Both the position numbers and the translations under genes were made by a program. From Ferranicluibacter quercicola (GTDB lineage Bacteria; Pseudomonadota; Alphaproteobacteria; Rhizobiales; Rhizobiaceae), in NCBI RefSeq assembly GCF_021168455.1, contig NZ_JAJOZR010000008.1:224480-288479 (forward strand): 64,000 nucleotides of DNA, in the 5' to 3' direction. The notes under the pieces are model-generated. The model was given only the letters and a program-made list of their open reading frames with translations, searched no databases and was not told the origin of the DNA. Below, in pieces: positions 58,471 through 64,000 of this stretch; the stretch's first letter is position 1, and each line of letters opens with the position of its first letter.

Positions 58471-59024
58471 GCCGCGTCATGGGCCGCGCCGATCTTCTTG
58501 CCCTGACGGCCGGCGTCGTCGTGGCCACGGCCGTCGCAGCCTTGCCGATGCACAGCGTTTCCACACAGACCGCGGTCGTTCTTCTCGTCTCCGCCATGAT
58601 CGCCTGGATCGCCTGGCAGGATCTTCGCACCTTCACGATTCCCGATGGACCGCTCGTCGCCTTGGCGCTTGCGGGCGCCGCGCTCCGCCTGTCCCAGACA
58701 TTCGACCTGCCCGGCGAAGCTCTGGCGCTCGCGATCGATGCCGTTCTCTGCGGCGGCGCTCTTCTTGCCATTCGCGAGGGCTATTACCGCTGGACCGGCG
58801 TGGACGGTCTCGGCTTCGGCGATGTCAAGCTGGCGGCGGCCTGCGGCGTGCTGATCGGCGTGACCGGCTTTGCGCATGCGCTTCTCGCCGCAAGCGCGCT
58901 CGGCATTGCGGTCGTGCTGGCGCTGTCCCTGCGGCGAAAGGCGGCGGTCATCGACCGGTTGCCGTTCGGCGCCTTGCTGGCACCGGCCTGCGGCCTTGTC
59001 TGGATCCTCTCGTCGCTGGCTTGA
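58467..59024 (+). CDS. gspO: Prepilin peptidase (A24 family, short form)
   Basis: A 185-residue membrane aspartyl protease that cleaves pseudopilin leaders. Both catalytic aspartate motifs are present: WQDLRTFTIPDGPL near residue 51 and GLGFGDVKLAAACG near residue 117. The N-terminal methylase domain of full-length PilD/GspO is missing, as in CpaA-type peptidases, so N-methylation may not occur. Start overlaps the gspD stop (ATGA). It should process GspG-K encoded downstream. Confidence 0.92.
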   Translation: MSRVMGRADLLALTAGVVVATAVAALPMHSVSTQTAVVLLVSAMIAWIAWQDLRTFTIPDGPLVALALAGAALRLSQTFDLPGEALALAIDAVLCGGALLAIREGYYRWTGVDGLGFGDVKLAAACGVLIGVTGFAHALLAASALGIAVVLALSLRRKAAVIDRLPFGALLAPACGLVWILSSLA

Positions 59025-59131
59025 GCGCATGCTACAGCGCCGTCTCGCGCGACAGGTAAAAACGGGAGCCCTATGCAGGATGTGTGAACCCGTCATGATC
59101 CATTTTCTTCTGGTGTGAAGGGCGTCGTCCA

Positions 59132-60343
59132 TTGACCGTGTTTTCCTACCGGGCGCTCGGCGCCAGCGGAAAGATGATCGTCGGCACGATGGAGGCTTCC
59201 ACGCGCGCGGAGGTCATCGACCAGCTCGACCGCGCCAATGCCACACCCGTCACGATCGAGGAGACGACCGGGGAAGAGCGCCGCAGCTGGCGCGATCGCC
59301 TGACGATCGAGCCCGCGAGGGAGGATATCACCGGTTTCACGGTCGATCTCGCCATGCTGCTCAAGGGCGGTGTGACGCTGAACGACGCTCTTCTCATCCT
59401 CACGCAAATGGAGACGCGGCGCTGGCTCGTGAAGCTGATCGAGCGACTGCATGCGGACCTGTCCGGCGGCAAGAGCTTCTCCGTGGTTCTCGCGCAGCAT
59501 CCCCGCCTCTTCCCGCCGCTCTATGTGAAGATGATCGAGGTGGCCGAAGTCTCCGGCCGGCTGGAGCAGGCGCTGACGAGCATCGCCGCCGAGCGGCAGA
59601 GATCCGAGCGTCTGCGCAAACGGCTGATCGCGGCGCTTGCCTATCCCGCCTTTCTGGCCGTCGCAGCGCTCGGCGTGCTGGCCTTCGTGCTGCTCTACAT
59701 CATTCCCCAGTTCGAAGGCGCGATCGCCGGCTTTCGCGACCGCATCTCGCCCTCTGCGCTCTTCGTCTTCCGCCTGTCGGAGTGGTTTCGCGGCAATGTG
59801 GATCTCGTTCTGATCGCGATCGCCACTCTTCTTCTCGGCTTCATGCTGGTGAAACGGCTGGGGCAGCGCCGGTCGTTGTTTCTCGAAATCCTCGCCGTCC
59901 TGCCCATGACATCGCGCATCGTCACCTATCATCTGACGCTGACCTTCTGCCGAACCCTCGAGATCCTCCTGGAAAACGGCGTCGATATCTCGACCGCGCT
60001 CCGGCTGATCCGCGGGATCCACCCGCTGCCGAGCACGGTTGAGAAGGTGGACGGCGTGATTGCCGACGTGCGCGGCGGAAAGCGGCTGACGCAGGCGCTG
60101 GCCACGCAGAACCTGCTGCCGGTCCATGTCGTGCAGATGCTGCGCGTCGGCGAGGAATCCGGCCATCTCGCCGACAGTGCCGGGCGGATTGCCGGCTTCT
60201 ACGAAACGAAACTCGACGCCGCGCTCGCACGTCTTACAGCTGTGGCCGGCCCCTTGCTGATGATGGGCGTCAGCATGCTGATCGGCTGGCTTATTCTGTC
60301 CATCATGAGCGCGCTTATGAGCATCAACGACCTTCTCGTATAA
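59132..60343 (+). CDS. gspF: Type II secretion inner-membrane platform protein GspF
   Basis: A 403-residue protein with two homologous cytoplasmic helical domains and three membrane helices (about 170-190, 220-240, 375-400). Typical parts are FSYRALGASGKMIVGTMEASTRAEVIDQLDRANATPV at the N-terminus and FTVDLAMLLKGGVTLNDALLIL / FCRTLEILLENGVDISTALRLI as paired repeats. The TTG at 59132 is chosen because AAGGG lies 9 bases upstream; the GTG at 59138 is possible. A 107-base gap separates it from gspO. Confidence 0.94.
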   Translation: MTVFSYRALGASGKMIVGTMEASTRAEVIDQLDRANATPVTIEETTGEERRSWRDRLTIEPAREDITGFTVDLAMLLKGGVTLNDALLILTQMETRRWLVKLIERLHADLSGGKSFSVVLAQHPRLFPPLYVKMIEVAEVSGRLEQALTSIAAERQRSERLRKRLIAALAYPAFLAVAALGVLAFVLLYIIPQFEGAIAGFRDRISPSALFVFRLSEWFRGNVDLVLIAIATLLLGFMLVKRLGQRRSLFLEILAVLPMTSRIVTYHLTLTFCRTLEILLENGVDISTALRLIRGIHPLPSTVEKVDGVIADVRGGKRLTQALATQNLLPVHVVQMLRVGEESGHLADSAGRIAGFYETKLDAALARLTAVAGPLLMMGVSMLIGWLILSIMSALMSINDLLV

Positions 60344-60392
60344 ACGAGCCTTATCGTCTAAAACACCGGCCACTCTTACATCGGACGTTCCC

Positions 60393-60842
60393 ATGATACC
60401 CACACGCACGCAACACAGGCGCCCCGCGCGGCGGGACCGGTCCGGAGGCTTCACGCTGGTGGAGCTCCTCGTCGTCCTCGTCATCCTCGGCCTCGTCATG
60501 GGTCTCGTCGGGCCGCGCGTTCTGAACTATCTCACCAGCTCGCGCACGCGCGCGGCGGCCCTGCAGCTGAGTTCGTTCAAATCCTCGCTCGATCTCTTCT
60601 ATCTCGACATGGGCCGCTATCCCTCCAGAAGCGAGGGCCTCTCCGCCCTCGTGGTGCGGCCGGGCGCCGCCCAGGGGTGGAACGGTCCCTATCTGCAGCA
60701 ACAGACCGTGCCCTCCGACCCCTGGGGCAATGCCTATCAATATTCCGTTCCGGGCGACAAGGCGCCGTACCGGATCCTCTCGTATGGCGCCGACGGCGTG
60801 GCGGGAGGGAGCGGCGCCGATGCCGACATCGTCAGCCAATAG
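60393..60842 (+). CDS. gspG: Major pseudopilin GspG
   Basis: A 149-residue major pseudopilin. The leader of 19 residues (rich in Arg) ends at the prepilin site GG|FTLVELLVVLVILGLVMG, with Glu at +5. The C-terminal globular part has FYLDMGRYPSRSEGLSALV, GPYLQQQTVPSDPWGNAYQY and a calcium-site-like SYGADGVAGGSGADADI ending. Forms the pseudopilus shaft. Upstream ribosome-binding site is weak. Confidence 0.96.
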   Translation: MIPTRTQHRRPARRDRSGGFTLVELLVVLVILGLVMGLVGPRVLNYLTSSRTRAAALQLSSFKSSLDLFYLDMGRYPSRSEGLSALVVRPGAAQGWNGPYLQQQTVPSDPWGNAYQYSVPGDKAPYRILSYGADGVAGGSGADADIVSQ

Positions 60843-61308
60843 GCGCCGTCTTTCGCCTGGGTATCGCCCTGGCCTTCGCGACCGGCGCGGGGGCTTTGCG
60901 ATGATCGATGTCGTTCTCGCCCTCGTCCTGCTCGGTCTTCTCGCCGCGCTGGGATTGCCACTCGTGCGCACGCAGACCGGCGCGACGGCACTGCGCTCCA
61001 AGGCGTTCGACATCGTCGCGCTGCTGCGCATGGAGCGCAATGCCGCCATCGCCTCCGGACGTCCCACCACCGTCCTTGTCGATGCCGGACGCATCCGATC
61101 CGCGCGCACGACACGCGAGATCGCCTTGCCCGCAACCATGGCGCTCACCCTTTCGCCCGCGAGGTCGGCGGGTATCCAGTTTCTCCCGGACGGGCGGGCG
61201 ACCGCGAGCACGCTGATCTTGACCGCCGGCGGCAACGGCATGCGCATCGCCATTTCCGGACCGACCGCCATGATCCGTCTCGTGGAGGCCTACAGTGCGG
61301 CGCGCTAA
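60820..61308 (+). CDS. gspH: Minor pseudopilin GspH
   Basis: A 162-residue minor pseudopilin. The start at ATG 60820 lies inside gspG (23-base overlap) and is supported by GGAGGGAG about 9 bases upstream. The 25-residue basic leader ends RRGG|FAMIDVVLALVLLGLLAALG. The residue at +5 is Asp instead of the usual Glu. The soluble part (RSKAFDIVALLRMERNAAIASGRPTTVLVD) has the GspH pattern of variable strands. Confidence 0.88.
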   Translation: MPTSSANRRRLSPGYRPGLRDRRGGFAMIDVVLALVLLGLLAALGLPLVRTQTGATALRSKAFDIVALLRMERNAAIASGRPTTVLVDAGRIRSARTTREIALPATMALTLSPARSAGIQFLPDGRATASTLILTAGGNGMRIAISGPTAMIRLVEAYSAAR

Positions 61309-61903
61309 AGCTTTCCCGCGTTGCCTCGCATCGCGAAATCCCTTCATCGCGTGGTTTCCTCGCTCTCTCTTTCGCAAGATCGCTGCGCATTTTCGACGAG
61401 ATCGCCTCCGAGCAGCCTCCGTCATACGGACAGGACGAGGCCAGGACGGCTTCACCCTGATCGAGGTGCTGGTGGCGTTTCTCGTGCTCGCCTTCGGCAC
61501 GCTGGCGATCCAACATGCGGTGATGGCCTCGGTCGATGGCACGCGGCGCGCCGGGGATCGTCTGCGGGCGGAACGGGTGGCGCGTTCGCTGATCACAGCG
61601 CCGATCCCGCTTGGTCCCGGAAGCATGGCGGGGTCCGACCAAGCCTCCCAAAGCGGTGTCATGGAGGGGTTCGCATGGTCGATCCGGTACGAACCCCTTC
61701 GCCTGCCGTTCCCGACCGGGGCCGACGCCTCGGGCAAGCCTGTCGATTGGGTGCCGCGCCGGATGATCGTGACCGTGCGCCTCTTGCCGCGTAGCCGCTC
61801 GTTCCTCGGCGCCGGTCGGGATCCGGTGGTGAACCTCGAGACCATCCGCCTCGTTCGGGTCTCGGCCAGCGACAGCGCCCGACCGGAAGAGGGTCCGCCG
61901 TGA
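61295..61903 (+). CDS. gspI: Minor pseudopilin GspI
   Basis: A 202-residue minor pseudopilin with an unusually long leader of 52 residues, rich in Arg, before DG|FTLIEVLVAFLVLAFGTLAIQ (Glu at +5). The GTG at 61295, after GGAGG, is the only start: no ATG, GTG or TTG occurs in frame between it and the cleavage site. It overlaps gspH by 14 bases. The C-terminal part PRRMIVTVRLLPRSRS...LETIRLVR is consistent with GspI. Confidence 0.87.
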   Translation: MRRAKAFPRCLASRNPFIAWFPRSLFRKIAAHFRRDRLRAASVIRTGRGQDGFTLIEVLVAFLVLAFGTLAIQHAVMASVDGTRRAGDRLRAERVARSLITAPIPLGPGSMAGSDQASQSGVMEGFAWSIRYEPLRLPFPTGADASGKPVDWVPRRMIVTVRLLPRSRSFLGAGRDPVVNLETIRLVRVSASDSARPEEGPP

Positions 61904-62673
61904 CGCGCTCCTCCTCATCAGGGCCGGTGCGCGCGGGCACATCGACCGCCGGCTTCCTGCTCGTCGAGGCGCTGACGGCGATGGCCATCGGCGCGCTGCT
62001 GCTCGTGGCTCTGGGATCGCTGGTCTCGCTCGTCCTGCGCGCCTCTGACCGAACGGCCTCGACATCGCAGGAGATCGAGGAGACGAGCCGCATCTTTTCC
62101 GCCCTCAGCGACAGGATCGAGACCATCACGCCGCAGCGCTGGGCGGGCGCCCGGGCCGGCTTCGTCTTCGAGGGAACGGAAACCACTCTGCTCTTCGCGC
62201 GCGTCCCGAAGACATCCGAAGCCGGGACGGGCAGCCGCCTCGTGATCCTGGCCGGCGATGGCCCGAATCTGCGGGAAGAGGAGCGTCCGCTCCCCCCGGA
62301 TGCGGCCGGTCTCGCAGACGTCATGGGCCGCGAGACCGGCGCACGCGCGCCGCTTCTCGAGCAGGGCTACAGCGTGCGCTTTGCCTATTTCTCTCGCCTA
62401 CCCGACGGACAGGAGGCCCTGACCGACCGCTGGTCCGGGCGCAGCAAGATGCCGGTTGCGATCCGCGTCACCCTGACGGATGCGCGCGGCAGAGGTCTGG
62501 GCAGCCTGCGCGTGCCCCTTCGCGTCGATGCTGAACCGGGATGCGCGGCGCCCGGGCAGGGCGTCTGCAGCTTGGTTCCCGACGCGCCGTCCACGCCCGG
62601 AGATCCGGCGACGGAGAGCGGGCCGATCGATCCCGATGACAGCCGGGGATGGGAGCGCTACGTTCGACCATGA
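61900..62673 (+). CDS. gspJ: Minor pseudopilin GspJ
   Basis: A 257-residue minor pseudopilin. The 18-residue leader ends TAG|FLLVEALTAMAIGALLLVALGSL, with Glu at +5. The large soluble domain includes RIFSALSDRIETITPQRW and ends in a proline-rich acidic tail. GTG start overlaps the gspI stop (GTGA). With GspI and GspK it should cap the pseudopilus tip. Confidence 0.87.
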   Translation: MTRSSSSGPVRAGTSTAGFLLVEALTAMAIGALLLVALGSLVSLVLRASDRTASTSQEIEETSRIFSALSDRIETITPQRWAGARAGFVFEGTETTLLFARVPKTSEAGTGSRLVILAGDGPNLREEERPLPPDAAGLADVMGRETGARAPLLEQGYSVRFAYFSRLPDGQEALTDRWSGRSKMPVAIRVTLTDARGRGLGSLRVPLRVDAEPGCAAPGQGVCSLVPDAPSTPGDPATESGPIDPDDSRGWERYVRP

Positions 62674-63563
62674 GACCTCCATCGCGCCTTTGCGGAGATT
62701 CCGGCTATATCCTCATCTCGGTGCTCGCCGTCATCGCCCTGCTGTCGGGCCTCGTCGCCGCACTTCTTCTGCTCGGACGCGCGGCGACGGACAGCGCGCA
62801 TCTGGCAAGCCGCGATCTTCGGCAGGACACGCTGCTCCAGTCCGCCGCGGCGCTCGCCGGCTATCAACTCTTCATCCTGAAACGCCCGCTGGAGACGATC
62901 GACGGTCAGCAATTGCGCCTCGATGCCGGCGTCGTCACATTCCGGGTGACCTCCGATGCCGGAAAGGTCGATCTTAACGGCTCCGGCAAGGCGCTGCTGG
63001 CCGCGGCCTACCAGGCCTCGGGATCGACCACCATGCGCCCGGAGGTGTTCGCGGCGCGGATCATCGCGTGGCGAGAGCCCGGGAACATGCGGCCAACAGG
63101 CCGCGCCGACACGGACGGCAACAGCTCCCCCGGACAGCAGGCACGACATGGACCGTTTCGCACGCTTGACGATCTGGCCTTCGTCCCGGGCCTAGCGGCA
63201 GACGATATCGCCCGGCTGCGCCCCTTCCTCACCGTCTTCAACCCGACCGGCCGCCTCTCGGCCTTTTTCGCGCCGGAGACGCTCATGGCGGCCATTGCGG
63301 GTATCGGCAAGACCACGTCTCGGGAGATCGTCACACGTCGGGGCAAGAGAACGGCCGAGACCGAGCAGGCCATCGCGAACCTGGTGCTTGTCGCAGCCTC
63401 CCAGATCGACACCAAACCGCCGCGAACCTATCGTGTCGTCATCGAATGTCCGCCGGACGGGAAAGGCTCCGCAACCGGTGTTACCACCGTCCTGTCCGCA
63501 GGCGCCGAGTCCACATCGCCGTATCAGGTGCTCGCCTGGGATGATGATGTTGCCCGGAGGTGA
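62670..63563 (+). CDS. gspK: Minor pseudopilin GspK
   Basis: A 297-residue minor pseudopilin, the tip protein. The 12-residue leader ends DSG|YILISVLAVIALLSGLVAALL; the absence of Glu at +5 (Ser here) is the GspK hallmark. The soluble part has DAGKVDLNGSGKALLAAAYQASG and the helix-hairpin-helix-like PFRTLDDLAFVPGLAADDIARLRPFLTVF. ATG overlaps the gspJ stop (ATGA). Last gene of the operon. Confidence 0.92.
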   Translation: MRPPSRLCGDSGYILISVLAVIALLSGLVAALLLLGRAATDSAHLASRDLRQDTLLQSAAALAGYQLFILKRPLETIDGQQLRLDAGVVTFRVTSDAGKVDLNGSGKALLAAAYQASGSTTMRPEVFAARIIAWREPGNMRPTGRADTDGNSSPGQQARHGPFRTLDDLAFVPGLAADDIARLRPFLTVFNPTGRLSAFFAPETLMAAIAGIGKTTSREIVTRRGKRTAETEQAIANLVLVAASQIDTKPPRTYRVVIECPPDGKGSATGVTTVLSAGAESTSPYQVLAWDDDVARR

Positions 63564-63695
63564 AGACCTACAGGCACGGACCGTAAAGAGCTGGTCGCGC
63601 CAACGCCGTGCGACAGTTTCTTCGCATCACATCGTCGCTCTTTGCAGCATTCCGCACTGAGCTCATCCGCTCGCTGACAACCCCGTGGAAACACC

Positions 63696-63727
63696 AAAAC
63701 CCCCGCACGCTGCCGCGTCGGGGTTTT
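63696..63727 (-). terminator. Rho-independent terminator of the rRNA operon
   Basis: On the minus strand AAAACCCCG...CGGGGGTTTT forms a stem with a T-rich 3' flank (GGTTTTGGTGTTT), 34 bases after the initiator tRNA. It may also stop gspK transcription from the other side. Confidence 0.8.
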
Positions 63728-63760
63728 CTTGCAAGGCTGTGAGGTCTGTTTGTGTTTGTT

Positions 63761-63837
<77 letters not shown>

Positions 63838-63892
63838 GAAGGGAATAGGACTGAGTGTGATTGAGAAGATGATGTGTTTGTTTGCGCTTAGC

Positions 63893-64000
63893 AGACCTGG
63901 CAGCGACCGACTCTCCCGCGTCTTAAGACGAAGTACCATAGGCGCTGGGGCGTTTCACGGCCGTGTTCGGAATGGGAACGGGTGCGGCCACCCCGCCAGA
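63893..64000 (-). rRNA. rrf: 5S ribosomal RNA (5' end beyond window)
   Basis: On the minus strand the sequence reads CTGGCGGGGTGGCCGCACCC, then CCCATTCCGAACACGG, CGTGAAACGCCCCAGCGCC and ends GTCGCTGCCAGGTC: all conserved helices of 5S rRNA. About the first ten bases of the mature RNA lie outside the window. 16S and 23S genes are expected further right. Confidence 0.95.

Overview
The window looks like chromosomal DNA of a Rhizobiaceae-type alphaproteobacterium (Rhizobium/Sinorhizobium/Shinella relatives). The evidence is high GC, dense operons with ATGA/GTGA start-stop overlaps, a rhizobial rha locus (rhaD and rhaI divergent from rhaRSTPQUK), a DUF47-pit phosphate operon, and the 3' end of an rRNA operon (5S followed by initiator tRNA) at the right edge. 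The genus cannot be fixed from sequence alone. No insertion sequence, prophage, integrase or CRISPR array was seen.

Layout: (1) 1-11.4 kb is a nucleoside uptake and salvage region. deoB-add-upp lies on +. On - lie a BMP-type substrate-binding protein, an ATPase, two permeases, cdd, deoC and deoA. Nucleosides are imported, deaminated and phosphorolysed, and the deoxyribose phosphate is cleaved. (2) 11.6-16.3 kb holds a TonB siderophore receptor with an AraC regulator, msrA and a small membrane protein. (3) 16.6-20.3 kb holds tRNA-Ser(GGA), a TetR-YciI pair behind a perfect 23-bp inverted repeat, a manganese catalase with a stress-sigma-like promoter, a small orphan protein and a Nudix hydrolase. 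(4) 20.3-25.4 kb holds DUF47-pit with a reverse-oriented Pho box, a GGDEF protein, a DUF6894-like protein, a Crp/Fnr regulator, an EAL protein and a small membrane protein.

(5) 25.4-36.3 kb is a complete L-rhamnose locus: ABC importer, mutarotase, kinase, isomerase, bifunctional aldolase-dehydrogenase and DeoR-type regulator. A large dyad with symmetric divergent promoters sits between rhaD and rhaR. (6) 36.3-46.1 kb holds cysK, a LysE exporter, then an amino-sugar / peptidoglycan-recycling region (murQ; BadF-type kinase, GntR regulator, SIS deaminase, nagA; and a convergent amidase-ROK kinase-cutC operon). (7) 46.3-50.8 kb holds a CysZ/EI24-like membrane protein, an HD-GYP protein, a ureidoglycine aminohydrolase and nhaA.

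(8) 50.8-63.6 kb is a type II secretion system in two divergent blocks (gspE-L-M-C/N on -, gspD-O-F-G-H-I-J-K on +). Between them lies a Tat-signal ferritin-like protein gene. That gene and gspD are preceded by mirror-image promoters of the form GAAAC-N17-CGTC, typical of ECF sigma factors. The arrangement suggests a dedicated, co-regulated export system with the ferritin-like protein as a candidate substrate, and it is the most interesting feature of the window. (9) 63.7-64 kb is the rRNA operon tail on -.
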